64,000 nt of DNA from Symbiodinium natans (Eukaryota > Sar > Dinophyceae > Suessiales > Symbiodiniaceae). The position numbers and the translations under genes were made by a program. Positions 18,908 through 29,773 of the stretch are shown piece by piece. The stretch covers positions 111,979-175,978 of the forward strand of contig CAJNDS010000286.1 of NCBI GenBank assembly GCA_905221605.1. The letters are read 5' to 3'. The first letter of the stretch is position 1, and every line of letters starts with the position of its first letter. The notes under the pieces are model-generated. The model was not told the DNA's origin. It saw nothing but the letters and a program-made list of their open reading frames with translations, and searched no databases.

Positions 18908-19032
18908 AATTCCCAAACCCTCAACCCTAAACCCTAGACCCTAAACTCTAACCCTAAACCAGAATCTGGGGCTATTCAGCGGACAAAAAGGCATTCGGGA
19001 GCTCTTTAGGGTTTGGGGTTTGGGGTCCCAAG

Positions 19033-19222
19033 GCGGCGTACAAGTTGGGGTGCGAGGCGTAAGTGCCTAGCAGGGCTCAGGTGCTTGTCTGTTTTAGGGT
19101 TTAGGGTTTAGCGGGCTGGGAAGGGGGGTGGAACAGTGGACGACACGAGCAGGAAAACCCGACCCAGCTGTACCACCATCCCACAGCAGTCCTCTGGTGG
19201 GCGCCCTTGGACTGCCTATACC
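19033..19222 (+). CDS. Weak exon candidates, one with a perfect donor
   Basis: 19033-19058 (AAYKLGCE) lies between TCCCAAG and GC|GTAAGT, a consensus donor. 19134-19222 reads RHEQENPTQLYHHPTAVLWW then APLDCLYL in one of three open frames. Both are short; treat as leads only. Confidence 0.25.
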
Positions 19223-19570
19223 TTGAACCCCAATACCCACCCTCAACCCGAAACTACTTTAGGGTTTGGGGTTCGGGGTTTAGGTTCCCAAACCCTCAAA
19301 CCCCCAAAACGAAGAACCCCACCCCCCCCCACTCCTTCAGAGACCCGACCCAGGACTGGACTCCGTGGGCGTCCAGAAGGAGGCGGCTTAGGGTTTTCAA
19401 AAGCAAGCGGACGCAAAAAGGGTTTAGGTTTTTTTGGATTTAGGCTTGAGGCTGTCATTGGGCTTGCGGCTTACCGAGACTAGCCTCTTGCCCGCCAAAC
19501 AACTCCCGATATCCAAAAACTTGCGCACTTGGCAGTGTTGGGGGAGTCGCGGTTGGTTTATTTAGGGTTA

Positions 19571-19669
19571 GGATGTTCCCCCCAAAAAACGAACAGTCTT
19601 GAAGAGGCATTATAGTACCCTTTAGCAGAATCCCTATTAAGGACTGCTAGTATAAGGGGGGAACATGCC
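19571..19669. mobile_element. Family-C inverted-repeat element
   Basis: Ends GGATGTTCCCCCC and GGGGGGAACATGCC with an internal CCCTATTAAGGACTGCTAGTAT block shared with copies at 38537-38631, 59884-59980, 62831-62928 and a half copy at 55862-55915. Confidence 0.8.
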
Positions 19670-20488
19670 AAATTTAGGGCTTCAAGGGTTTGGACGTTGC
19701 CTTTGTTGGTTGCCTTTGTTGGTTGCACAGTCCCTTATAGAGCAGTCCATAAGCCTGAAGCCGTTCGAGATTCTCAGCCGACTTTTTAGGTTTAGGGTTT
19801 AGGGTTTGGGGTTTAGGGTTTAGGGTTTAGGGTTCAGGGGCGTGTGGGACTTTGGGCGGAGCAGTGCACAGGGCAGGGCCGGCTGAAAGCTACGCCCTAA
19901 GCCAGGAAAACGCATGAAGTCCCAGACGCTCAACCTTGAAGCCCTTGTGCCCCCCTAAACCCTCAACCCTAAACCCTAAACCCTAAACCCTAAACCCTAA
20001 ACCCCAAACCCCAAACCCCAAACCCCAAACCCCCTAAACCAAACCGCCTTTCTGTATATTCAAATCACCAAGCACTCAAAAGCCTCAACTAAAGAGCCCT
20101 ACTCCCTCATACCCGAAAGCGCCCGGAGGGCTTGGCTTATGTGGCCATACAGCCTGGTACTGGATTTAGGGTATAGGGTTTAGGAGGGTGGGACAGATGA
20201 ATGCTCAGGAAATTTAGCAAGTACGTTATAAACTAGGAACAACAAGGATAACCTAACTCAGGGTACTCATACACTTGCCTACTCAACCCTATCCCAAGGC
20301 CCCATTCATAGCCGACACGTTAAGTTCCCCAAACCCACCCTAAACCCTAGCCTTAAACCCTAAATCCTAAACCCTAAACCCTAAACCCTAAACCCTAAAC
20401 CCTAAACCCTAAACCCTAAACCCTAGCCTTAACCCTAAACCCTAAACCCTAAACCCGAGCCCTCATCCCTAAACCCTTCAAGCGCAGG

Positions 20489-20554
20489 CCATGGCCCGAC
20501 TCGTCCGATCCTTCGTGCGCGGGCGCACGCTGGAGGCAGCAGAACCTTCGGGGG
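20489..20554 (+). CDS. Candidate exon
   Basis: CAAGCGCAG|GCC ATG ... GG|GTAAAC. Reads AMARLVRSFVRGRTLEAAEP, arginine-rich with GC-ending codons. Could be a first coding exon because of the ATG. Product unknown. Confidence 0.35.
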
Positions 20555-21048
20555 GTAAACCCTACAACCCTAAGCCCCCAAGGGACTAAACCCGTTTAGG
20601 GGTAGCCCTAAACCCTAAACCCTACACCCTAAACCCTAAACCCTAAACCCTAAACCCTAAACCCTAAACCTTTTGGGAAGTTCAGGGTTTTTCAGGTCAA
20701 GTTGGGAGGCCAAAGCAAGCCTCAAAACCCTCAGAGGTGCAAAGAGCGCCACTCAAGTCTACTTGGCTTCAAGAAGGCATGCGAGTAGCGTTTCACCCTA
20801 AACCCTAAACCCTAAACCCTAAACCCTAAACCCTAAACCCTAAACCCTAAACCCTTCAGCCTAAGCCTCAAAGCATAAATTCGCCCAGCTGTAGGTGACC
20901 ACTTCTGAACTGTCCTACCGAAACTGCAGCTTGGTTAGCGTCCTCTGAAGAAGTTCCCGCAAGAGCGCAGCGAGTGCCGCGTGTGGCACGAAACCCTGAA
21001 CCCTGAACCCTCAACCCTAAACCCTAAACCCTAAACCCCAATTCGAAG

Positions 21049-21158
21049 GTCTCCTCCCTGGCACGGGGGGCCGGGCGCTACGCCGCGGCCTTCGACCAGG
21101 AGCTGCGGCAGATGCGGCTGAGGCCGCTGGCGGCCGAAGGCCCCTCCGCTGCTTTGGG
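21049..21158 (+). CDS. Candidate exon, Arg/Ala-rich helix
   Basis: ATTCGAAG|GTC and TTGGG|GTTTAGGG bound a 110-base island reading VSSLARGAGRYAAAFDQELR then QMRLRPLAAEGPSAAL with strong GC3. The telomere repeat gives the donor. The adjacent minus frame is weaker. Product unknown. Confidence 0.5.
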
Positions 21159-21292
21159 GTTTAGGGTGTAGGGTTTATTTAGGGTTCTAGAGTTTCGGGT
21201 ATGTAGGCTGAGGATAAATGAAGTGTCGGTGTGATTCAGTGAGGGGACAGGGGGGGGAGGTCTTAAGGTAAGGCTGTCTTGTTCTTGAGCAG

Positions 21293-21359
21293 CATGGCAA
21301 ATTCTGACACCCAAACCCGGAGCTCTGATCATTGGGATTCTATAGACAACATGCTGTAA
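21293..21359 (+). CDS. Candidate last exon
   Basis: CTTGAGCAG|C then ATG and 21 codons (MANSDTQTRSSDHWDSIDNM) to TAA. Short, hydrophilic, unrecognised. Confidence 0.3.
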
Positions 21360-21502
21360 AGATCTCCCACCCCAACCCCTACACCTAAACCCTCAACACT
21401 AAACCTTAAACCCTCAACCCTCAACCCTAAACCCTAAACCCTAAACCCTAAACCCTAAACCCTAAACCCTAAACCCGAACCACATCCCTAAACCCAAAAC
21501 AG

Positions 21503-21727
21503 ACCGCAAAGAGCCCTCCTTCAAGGGATCCCGTGAGCTGAGGTGTGGAGTAACCCTAAACCCTAAACCCTAAACCCTAAACCCTAAACCCTAAACCCTA
21601 AACCCTAAACCCTAAACCCTAAACCCTAACTCTGAGGTGTGGAGTGGTCCATTCCTTTCATCTACGTCCTCGATGCCGTCGTGGAGCTTCCGCCCGGCAT
21701 CTCTAGGCCAGCCCACAGCTCGATTTT
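21503..21727 (+). CDS. Candidate exon pair interrupted by a CCCTAAA tract with flanking 14-bp direct repeats
   Basis: Exon 1 (21503-21532) TAKSPPSRDP ends at CCC|GTGAGC. Exon 2 (21645 on) reads WSIPFIYVLDAVVELPPG, and the join is in phase 0. Between them lies a CCCTAAA array bordered on both sides by CTGAGGTGTGGAGT (21538-21551 and 21632-21645). An alternative frame for exon 1 (DRKEPSFKGSRELR) exists. Product unknown. Confidence 0.4.
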
Positions 21728-22201
21728 AGGGTTTAGGGGGTTTAGGGTTTAGGGTTTAGGGCTTAGGGCTTAGGGCTTAGGGTTTAGGGTTTAGGGTGTT
21801 GGGGTTTAGGGCTTAGGGTGTAGGATTTAGGGTCTAGGGTTTTGGGTTTACAGTTTGGGGTTCGGGGTTTCGGTGGTTTTGGGTTTCGGGTTTGGGGGTT
21901 TGGAGTTTGAGGTTTAGGGTTTGGGGTTCGAGGTTCAGGGCTTCGGATGTTTTGGGGGGAAAATCCGTGAGCAAAGGCCCAAGCGACTTATAGCGTCAGC
22001 GACACATAGCCTGGTCAACTGTTCAAAGCCCCTTCTGCGCCCCCCTAACCCCAAACCTCCGAAAACCCCTTAAGGCATCTTAAGGCCTAAGCCCCAAACC
22101 CGAAACCCTAAACCCCAAACCCCAAACCCTAAACCCCAAACCCTCAACCCTAAACCCCAACCCCTATAAACCCTAAACCCTCAGATACTCCCTCCCGGCA
22201 G

Positions 22202-22277
22202 CGGTGCGTGTGCGGCTTGGGCCGCACGCGGGGCGCGGCCCGGACTCGGTTGTCCTGCAGCTGCTCGCTTGGAGGGG
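22202..22277 (+). CDS. Candidate exon
   Basis: CTCCCGGCAG before and GGGG|GTAGCT after. Reads VRVRLGPHAGRGPDSVVLQL then LAWRG. GC-rich in all frames, so the frame choice is moderate. Confidence 0.35.
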
Positions 22278-22288
22278 GTAGCTTCAAT

Positions 22289-22500
22289 AAGGGTTTTGAG
22301 GGGTTTTGAGGGTTTTTGAGGGTTTTTGAGGGTTTTGAGAGTTTTGAGGGTTTTGAGGGTTTTGAGGGTTTTGAGGGTTTTGAGGGTGAGGGTTTTAGGG
22401 ATTTCGGGTTTTAAGTTTGAAGGGTTTTGAGGGGTTGAAGGCGTTGAGCGGTTTGAGGGGTTTGAGGGTTTGAGTTTTGAAGATGTAGGGGCTTAAGGGT
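22289..22500 (+). repeat. Degenerate TTTTGAGGG array
   Basis: A run of TTTTGAGGG-type 9-mers with drift. A diverged relative of the telomere-like arrays. Confidence 0.85.
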
Positions 22501-22559
22501 TTTGAGGATTTCAGGCTAAAGGTTGTGAGGGATTAAGGGGTCTAAGGGTTTTGAGAGGT

Positions 22560-23521
22560 CGACGGGTTGAGGGCTTCTCGGTCGAGAAAGGTCTTGGTCT
22601 GCACGGGTTTAAGGCTTCATAGGGTTCTGGGATCTAGAGAAGGTTTGGTCCGGCTGGGGGGGTGCTGTATGGTCGTCGAGCCCTTTCTGACAATGCAAAC
22701 CCTTGCGGTTCTGGCACCCAAAAGTGGGTCCTACGGTATCTAAACAAGGCGTGCTTCGATGTCTACCGCACCCTGAAAGCTACCCCCTGTCACCTACTTG
22801 GAGGTTCATGGGTACTGATAACCCCAAGGATAAGTCTACTTATGACCTTCTTAGATGACTTAGGGGGCTCATAGGTGCAGTTCATAACTGGGGGCAGAAG
22901 TAAGTAATTAGGGTGCATTGATTGCAGGGAGTGTGCGGCCGTGTTAAGCATCCATGAAACCTCCGATAAGCCTTGGTACAAGGTTTGGGGGGGGGGGGAG
23001 GGGCTTCCGAGCAAATTGCCAAGCCTGCATTGGTCACAATTTCGTAAATACCGTGCTGAAAAGTCAGGCTTGCCGATGCGGAGGACGGAGGTTTGGGAAT
23101 GGTCATGCTGATTCGTTCTGCTCGGCCTATGCACGGCGCCCTCGATCTGAGCCATGCAAGCACCTCCAACTCATATGAAACAAGGTTTATATGACTGTTC
23201 TTGGTGAGTGTATATAAGGTTCCTTTTAATATGGGTGAGTGTATATACTTGGTGTCCTTTTGGAGATACAAGAAATATACACCCCACTTTCATATCCTAG
23301 ACCACAACCAGGGTGGAGGCGCAGCTCAAGACCCTTTCTCTAAACCTTGAACCCCCAAAACCCTTGAAGGGATGCTGTTGGGAGACTGGGAAGGTTCAGG
23401 GTTCAAGCCGAAGCCGGGCAGGAATGGACTCTGTGATGGCTCCGCCAGATTGCAATCTAGTTGCTAAAGAGCCCCGAAAAAGCAAGAGATAGTCGTCCCT
23501 ACAGTGCCCTCATTGATTTTT

Positions 23522-23552
<31 letters not shown>

Positions 23553-23640
23553 GCGGGGGCGGGGGGTGGGGGTGGTGGAAGGGTGGGGGGGGGGGGGCTC
23601 TTGAACTGAGGCATCGCTTGGAAATTCCTTCAAACACTAC
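22560..23640. other. Repeat-poor kilobase with weak coding signals
   Basis: A plus frame 22662-22800 (ALSDNANPCGSGTQKWVLRY ...) runs into a partial family-A element at 22795. A Cys-rich plus frame lies at 22954-23178, overlapped by minus frames. 23422-23492 (MDSVMAPPDCNLVAKEP) is a possible last exon. A T16 then G-rich run starts at 23518. No confident gene. Confidence 0.35.
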
Positions 23641-23706
23641 GAACGCCAAAACCTAAGCCCTCCCCCCCTAGGGTTATGGGTTTAGGGTTTAGGCTTCTAT
23701 ACTAGG

Positions 23707-23803
23707 TAGGCCCTTGGGACATTCTATAGTTTCCCTTATTGGGGTATATTCAGGAGTATTTTTCAGAGGGTTTTAAGGGCCATCCAAGATAGTCTCCTGA
23801 ACA
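23707..23803. mobile_element. Family-E repeat, copy 1
   Basis: Shares AGGCCCTTGGG ... ATTTTTCAGA ... GGTTTTAAGGGCC with a second copy at 25616-25722. About 100 bases, no coding capacity. Confidence 0.65.
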
Positions 23804-24029
23804 ATTATGAACCCTAAACCCTGAACCCTGAACCCCTGTTTGGGTTTGCCTAAAGCAACCCAAGAGAATATCGAACACAACGTACTGCATACACATAGCT
23901 GCGGGGTTCTATGTGGAGTTTGTAATATAGCATCATAGAATAGACTATCATATCGTATTATATCATGTCATGTCATGTCATATATACAGGGATCTTCGGA
24001 CTTCCAATAAGTGTAGTTTGGTCTTGCAG

Positions 24030-24106
24030 GAGTGTCGGGCGATGTCGCTCTTCCTCCGAGCCTGCTCGAAACACCTCCAGCGCGAGGCGTGCGGTCGGAA
24101 AGGACT
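24030..24106 (+). CDS. Candidate exon
   Basis: GGTCTTGCAG|GAG opens a frame ECRAMSLFLRACSKHLQREA then CGRKGL. The pyrimidine-rich acceptor is good and the codons GC-ending. The downstream donor is unclear. Confidence 0.4.
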
Positions 24107-24501
24107 CAAACCCGAAGCTAGGAGACTTAAGCCGCTAATCCCTCAAACCCTAAGCCCTTCAACCCGAAAACAGGCCCTAAACCTCAAACAGTTGAATTGG
24201 GCTCATGTGGTTTCAGTTTCGGCCTCGTAGACTCCGGAGCCTTGAAGAGTTGCTAGGACTCAGAGTCCTCATCATCTTTTCTGAGGTTTCAGGGTTGAAG
24301 GTTTACGGCTTGGGGTTCAGGTTCCCTTCTAAACGCCTTTTAAGCCAAGAAGGGCACCGCAACTGATTCCTAGGTCACTCCTGGGTCAAGTTGACTCAGA
24401 GACTAAAAACACATGTCCCTGAAGTTTGAAGAGGAAGATTTCCTCAAATGAGAGCTTGGGATCCGAAGCATATGAATGTCCCTCAAGTTTTTTAAGGATT
24501 A

Positions 24502-24645
24502 TACTTGGAGGTTCATGGTACTCAGGAACCAAATTATGTGTGTACTTATAACCCAACTATGGCCCTATTAGGGTACTTAAGGGGCTTATATGTGGATTAC
24601 AACTACACTGATAGTGGGTTACTAAGTACCCCGAACCTCCAAGTA
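24502..24645. mobile_element. Family-A inverted-repeat element, complete
   Basis: TACTTGGAGGTTCATGGTAC at the left and GTACCCCGAACCTCCAAGTA at the right. 144 bases, no coding capacity, immediately followed by TTTAGGG units. Confidence 0.85.
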
Positions 24646-25383
24646 TGGGGTTTAGGGTTTGGGGTTTAGGGTTTAGGGTTCTAAGGGTTTAGGGTTTAGG
24701 GTAGGGTGCTGAAGGGAGGGGAGTGCATGTCAGGGAGCCTTCGGGAGCAGTGGGGAGGATTAGGGACCCTTGGGTTGCATACCCCCGGGTTTAGGGTTTA
24801 GGGTTTAGGGTTTAGGGTTTAGGGTTTAGGGTTTAGGGTTTAGGGTTGCACCCCCCCTCCCCTGAAGAGCCCTCCAAAAGGAGCTTTTCTTAGAGTACGA
24901 GTTCAGGATCCCAAGAATGTTCCTAATATGCAGGTGCCCAGTGTCACTTTGACTGCTTCCATCATAAATGCAGCTTAAACTGCAGTGGGCAGTCGTGGGG
25001 GAAATTTTGAGTAACTGTATGCGCATTAAACCCTCCTAACCCTAAACCCTAAACCTGTTCAAAGTCTAAACTCTCGAGTCGAGATTCAACCTTGCCAGGC
25101 TTCGTGGCAGAGAGACAAGGCAACCTAGCTGAGCCGATTTCTTAAGGTGTTTAAGGGTAGTTTAGGGTTTAGGGTTTGGGGTTTGGGGTTTAGGGTTTAG
25201 GGCTAGGGATCTACTAAGGGGTTTAGCTCATTGGGTGTAGGGGGGTTCCTTGAGAAAGGGGGTTAAGGATCTGTCACGGGCTTCTGGGACTTTAGGACGC
25301 GGGGAGGCTCAATCTCGGTTTGTCCTGAAAACCTTATAAACCCTACCTCCGGCAGTTCCTTTCAATTACGTTAAAGGACTAAA

Positions 25384-25505
25384 GGAGGGACCCTTATAAG
25401 GGACCTTAGGGGTTCCTTGGGGGTTATTAGGGACTAGATAATGGTTAGAGAAGAGTTTTATAGGGGAATAAGATTACGGGTCCCTTCTAGGGGTCCCTCC
25501 TTCTA
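25384..25505. mobile_element. Family-D inverted-repeat element, complete
   Basis: AGGAGGGACCCTTATAAGGG at one end and GGGTCCCTTCTAGGGGTCCC at the other. Related copies at 17752 and 47998. Confidence 0.65.
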
Positions 25506-25559
25506 CCCCTTGAGGCTTCGAAACCGTGGGAATCTTAAAGCCTCCAGAGTCCCCAGCAG

Positions 25560-25980
25560 CTCCACCCCAGCCTCCGCATCTCTCAGCGAATAGACGGAAG
25601 AGCGAATCCTGGTCAGGTAGGCCCTTGGGGCATTTTGTATTTTGCCATTGTTGGGTTTAAGAGGATCATGTTTTGAAATATTTTTCAGATGGTTTTAAGG
25701 GCCGTCCTAGCTGGTATGAGTCTTAGCAGTATGAGGACGAACGTTCATCATGCTGGCCGTTACGAATCACACGAATGGAGTTTAGGGAAAAGGGCTTGGT
25801 GGCAGTTGGGGTCGAAAGTTACTAAGTTGCATGCTCCCGGATCCCCAACCCCTAAACCCTAAACCCCAAACCCCCAGGGAAAAATGCGCAATAAGCCCGA
25901 AAGTTTTGGATCTCCTGATTCTCTGCAGGTCATGGACGAGGAGAGCGTGGCCACCACGATGGTTCGCAATGTGCAGCTTG
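25560..25980 (+). CDS. Two candidate exons flanking a family-E repeat
   Basis: 25560-25611: CCCCAGCAG|CTC ... CCTG|GTCAGG, reading LHPSLRISQRIDGRANP. 25929-25980: TTCTCTGCAG|GTC ... CTTG|GCTCTT (GC donor), reading VMDEESVATTMVRNVQL. The second is the better. The family-E element 25616-25722 begins right after the first donor. Product unknown. Confidence 0.35.
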
Positions 25981-26442
25981 GCTCTTTGGGGGTTTCGTGC
26001 TTAGGGTTTAGGGTGAAATGCCTTTCCCAGCTGACTTCAGGACTCTGGGTTCAAAAAAGGGTTTCGAGTTTAGGGTTCCTAAACGATAAACCCTATACAC
26101 CCCCATTGGTGGATGTTTCCGCTTCGCGTGATTTCGGGGCTCTTGGGTGAAATTGAAGCTTTGAGTTTTTAGGGTGTTAGGATGTTTTGGGGCTTTTGAA
26201 AGGTGTCGGGACGTATTTTGGGCTCTGGGGTTTTCAGATGTGGGGCCTTGAGGTTATAGGGTGTGGGTTTGGGGCCTTCTCTTTGCGTTGCCCCAACACC
26301 TGAGGCCTCCAACCACTTAAAACCCTGGGGTTCAGGGTTGAGGGTTTAGGGTTTAGGGTTTAGGGTTTAGGGTTTAGGGTTTAGAGCCAAACTCAAACCC
26401 CTGCCACCCCCTCCCCTCCTCCCTGGCTGAATTTCGAGGCAG

Positions 26443-26525
26443 ACTCTGCAGCATCCGCTTGCGGCTCTGACCCTTGGGGCCCAAACGGGCCGGCCAACAG
26501 CCTCCAGCGGATGACAAAAGACTTT
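26443..26525 (+). CDS. Candidate exon
   Basis: TTTCGAGGCAG before and CTTT|GTAGGG after. Reads DSAASACGSDPWGPNGPANS then LQRMTKDF. A second frame is open but lower quality. Confidence 0.4.
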
Positions 26526-26769
26526 GTAGGGTTCAGGGGTTTTGGCTGAGGTCTTAGGGTTTAGGGTTTTGCTTCCGGGAAAGGGTGTAGGGGTTATCGG
26601 GTGTTAGGGCGTTTGGCGTTTGGGATGGTAGCGCTTAGGGGGGTTTCCTAGGAGATGGTTTACGTTTGAGAGTTTGGGGAAACTAAAGATGTACCTCTTA
26701 CTTAATATGGAGTTGGGGAACTAGGTACCTTGCCACATCGACCCCTCAAAGCCTGAATCACCATCTCAG

Positions 26770-27213
26770 CTCGGCACCCGCGTTTGGACCATCTGTTCCG
26801 AAGAACAAATTCAGAGGAACCGGGGCATGGACTCCCGAGTTGGGCTTTGAGTTTCAGTACACTGAAGCTGGTAAAGCCTAAGCTCCAAAACCGAAGCCCT
26901 TAAGCCCAACAAAAACCCTGACCCCTAACTTCTGAATGCCAAAATCCTACCCTAAACCCCAAACCTTCAGAAGTCAACCCTGCGCCCTGAACCCTCCTTG
27001 GACAGCACCAAAGCCCTGGATTTACATCTTCATTGTTGAACTCCCAAGCCTCAATCCCCTTTAGGGTTTTGGATTTAGGGTTTAGGGTTTAGGGTTTAGG
27101 GCTTAGGGCTTAGGGCTGAGCTCCTTATGGCCTAAACCGTAAAGTTCGCCCCGAGGTTCCTGAACGGCAAGCGAAAGGATGGAAACCAGGCCATGCTTTT
27201 GCGTGGACCCTAA
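26770..27213 (+). CDS. Three weak exon candidates
   Basis: 26770-26850 (CATCTCAG; LGTRVWTICSEEQIQRNRG, stop), 26971-27039 (CCTTCAG; KSTLRPEPSLDSTKAL, stop) and 27145-27213 (GTAAAG; FAPRFLNGKRKDGNQAM, closing at CCC TAA of a telomere unit). Each ends in a stop rather than a donor, so they cannot all belong to one gene. At least some are chance. Confidence 0.25.
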
Positions 27214-27467
27214 ACCCTAACCTCTAAACCCTAAAACCTAAACCCTAAACCCTAAACTCTAAAGCCTAACCCTAAACCCCAGAAGAGGGTTTCAGTGATT
27301 CAGGGGATCCGGGGTATGTGGAGTTCAGGAAGAGTGCTCCAAAAAGTACAAGGTTAGGGCAAAGAGCACTTTGGGTACTTGTAGGTCGGGTTTAGGGGTT
27401 TCGGGGGGGTCTTGGCCTTAGGGCTCGGAACCCTGAACCTTAAACCTTACGGCTTAAGCCCTAAAAC

Positions 27468-27537
27468 CTAAACCCTAAACCCTAAACCCTAAACCCTAAA
27501 CCCTAAACCCTAAACCCTAAACCCTAAACCCTAAACC
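27468..27537 (-). repeat. Telomere-like array CCCTAAA
   Basis: Ten units, flanked by divergent copies. Confidence 0.96.
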
Positions 27538-27837
27538 GTACCCTCTGAGGGTGAAGGGTGGACTGCTGGGTGCACATGGCCTCTCACTGTCTGGGGTCTG
27601 TGCTTGCACCATGTTTAAGAAACCCGAAAGACCATCAACTTGCCCTCAATACAAACAAAAACATGCAACCAGACCCGTATGTTCATTAGCTTCAAAGACT
27701 TTAAATCCCCGCAGGCCCAAACACCCTGAAATCCGAAGACCCATTCAAAACCCCCCAAGACCCTGGAACCCTAAAGCCCTATAAACCCTAAACTTTAGAC
27801 CCTGGGCCCTATAAACCCTCAACCCCAAACCCCCAAA

Positions 27838-28043
27838 CCCCAAACCCTAAGCCCCAAACCCTAAACCCCTAAACCCTAACTAAACCCTAAACCCTAAACC
27901 CTACACCCTACACCCTAAACCCTAAACCCTAAACCCTAAACCCCTAAACCCTAAACCCTAAACCCTAAACCCTAAACCCTAAACCCTAAACCCTAAACCC
28001 TAAACCCTAAACCCTAAACCCTAAACCCTAAACCCTAAACCCA
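27838..28043 (-). repeat. Long telomere-like array CCCTAAA
   Basis: About twenty-eight units including a CCCTACA doublet, one of the largest arrays in the window. Confidence 0.97.
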
Positions 28044-28054
28044 TCCCTGGCCAG

Positions 28055-28116
28055 GCCGCTGGCGCGTTCACGCGGGTTAGGAGCCGCCTCTCTGAGGCCA
28101 CCTCGAAGATGAGAGG
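28055..28116 (+). CDS. Candidate exon
   Basis: CTGGCCAG|GCC ... GAGAGG|GTTTAGGG. Reads AAGAFTRVRSRLSEATSKMR, GC-rich. Lies between a CCCTAAA array and TTTAGGG units that provide the donor. Confidence 0.4.
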
Positions 28117-28359
28117 GTTTAGGGTTGAGGGTTTGGGGTTTAGGGTTTAGGGTTTGGGGTTTAGGGTTTGGGGTTTGGGGTTCGGAGTTTGGGGTTTGGG
28201 GTTGAGGGCCTCAAGGCTTCGTCTCTCAGGCTGGGGTTTAGGGTTTGGGGTTTTGGGTTTAGGTCTGCACTATTTACCAGCAGGCTTTGATTTAACTTGG
28301 CCCATGCATCGAACGAAGGCTTCAGGTGATCTCAGCCTGACCCCGATGCTCTTTCGCAG

Positions 28360-28395
28360 GCTGGCGGTCACGCAGAAGTACTCCAGGACTTGCGG
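28360..28395 (+). CDS. Candidate micro-exon
   Basis: TCTTTCGCAG|GCT ... CGG|GTAGGG, twelve codons AGGHAEVLQDLR, phase 0 on both sides. Confidence 0.35.
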
Positions 28396-28510
28396 GTAGG
28401 GATGAGGTAGGGCTGAGGCTCAGGGGTTTTGGGCTTGTGGAGCCCTCAGCCCTAAACCCCCAATCCCTCAACACGCCCCCCCCCCCCCCCACACACTTCT
28501 CACGCACTAC

Positions 28511-28610
28511 CCCAAGAGCCCAATACCAATACCCCTTAATTCAGAAAAATGCCTTAAATGATACTCATTATCCCTTTATGAACTCAGGCCAAATGCTCTT
28601 TGGGTACCCT
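28511..28610. mobile_element. Family-F inverted-repeat element
   Basis: CCCAAGAGCCCAATACC at the left and TGCTCTTTGGGTACCC at the right. Related to 53549-53663 (intact) and 42525-42708 (carrying a telomere tract). Confidence 0.7.
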
Positions 28611-28685
28611 CACTAAACCCTGAACCCTGAACCCTAAACCCCAAACCCTAAACCCTAAACCCTAAACCCTAAACTGCCCTCACAG

Positions 28686-28852
28686 GAGAAGCCGTCCCCC
28701 CAGAAGAACTGGGCCCGCCGGCTCTCCGCAGCTCTCCGCACCGGGACCCAGAAGCGATCTTTGGAGGGTTTAGGGTTTAGGGTTTAGGGTTTAGGGGTTT
28801 AGGCTGCAGGGCGTGCAGAATGAATTTGGGATGGGCCTTAGTCCTGGCATGA
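28686..28852 (+). CDS. Candidate exon pair joined across a pure TTTAGGG tract
   Basis: Exon 1 (28686-28767) after CCTCACAG reads EKPSPQKNWARRLSAALRTG then TQKRSLE and ends GAGG|GTTTAGGG. Removing the 35-base tract to TTTAG at 28802 keeps phase and gives CRACRMNLGWALVLA then TGA. An alternative acceptor CTGCAG at 28809 opens a different frame (VQNEFGMGLSPGMKQFPG). Exon 1 is the solid part. Confidence 0.45.
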
Positions 28853-28917
28853 AGCAGTTTCCGGGCTCAGGCATTAAACCCTAAACCCTAAACCCTAAAC
28901 CCTAAACAGGGTCCAGG

Positions 28918-29220
28918 TTTCGGGCTTTATGGCTTCGTCGGGTCGCTGGAGTTTGAGGGGCCTACCCACATTTCAATGGTGCTAAGCCCTGGAAACGAAA
29001 CCCTAAGCCCTAAACCCTAAACCCTAAACCCTAAACCCTAAGCCCTAAGCCCTAAGCCCTAAGCCCTAAGCCCTAAGCCCTAAGCCCTAAGCCCTAAGCC
29101 CTAAGCCCTAAGCCCCAAACCCAATATGGCTGGAAAGGCGTGGCTTGCCTTGACCGAGTTATTCTACACGAACTTGCAGCTGGAAATTCCGATTTCTCAT
29201 TCAAGCTGCCCTAAACCCTA
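28918..29220 (+). CDS. Two candidate islands around a CCCTAAG array
   Basis: 28918-28982 after GTCCAG reads FGLYGFVGSLEFEGPTHISM. 29125-29220 starts with ATG and reads MAGKAWLALTELFYTNLQLE then IPISHSS before a telomere-unit stop. Both are protein-like but lack donors. Confidence 0.3.
29034..29115 (-). repeat. Private variant array (CCCTAAG)n
   Basis: About ten consecutive CCCTAAG units after a few CCCTAAA, the complement-strand equivalent of the TTAGGGC block at 16301. Confidence 0.96.
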
Positions 29221-29667
29221 AACCCTAAACCCTAAACCCTAAACCCTAAACCCTAAACCCTAAACCCTGTTTTCTGTTCGTGCCGGTCCGTGTCATTTTA
29301 GACCCCAGGGTTCCTTGAGCCCTGAGCCATGAAAGTAGGTATAGGGTTCATGGTTTAGGGTTTAGGGTTTAGGGTTTAGGGTTTAGGGTTTAGGGTTTAG
29401 GGTTTAGGGTTTAGGTTGTTTGGATCTTGGGCTGTTTAGGGAGGGCTCCGCACCAAGCTACAGGGCCCTAGCCCTAAACCTTAGGTATGTTGGCATGACC
29501 TGCTTTCTGGGCTCTCAGCCTGAAAGACCCATTACACCAAGGAGCACGCTTGATGCACTGACATCGCCTGGATTTTGGGGGCAAAGGCACCTGTTTATGT
29601 CCTGAGATCCCCTTAAGAGTTTGAAGGTTTCGGGTTTAGGGTTTAGGGTTTCGGGTCGTAAACCCAG

Positions 29668-29773
29668 CGTAGGCAAGGCGTGTGTGAGCACGAGAGTCGA
29701 AACAGCCATATTGCTGCCATGGCTATACCTCGCCGAGCAGGTGCCACGGGGTTGCTCAAAGCTGTGGAGCTAG
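29668..29773 (+). CDS. Candidate terminal exon
   Basis: AAACCCAG|C opens VGKACVSTRVETAILLPWLY then LAEQVPRGCSKLWS and TAG. Followed by an AT microsatellite rather than telomere repeats, consistent with a gene end. Unrecognised. Confidence 0.35.
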
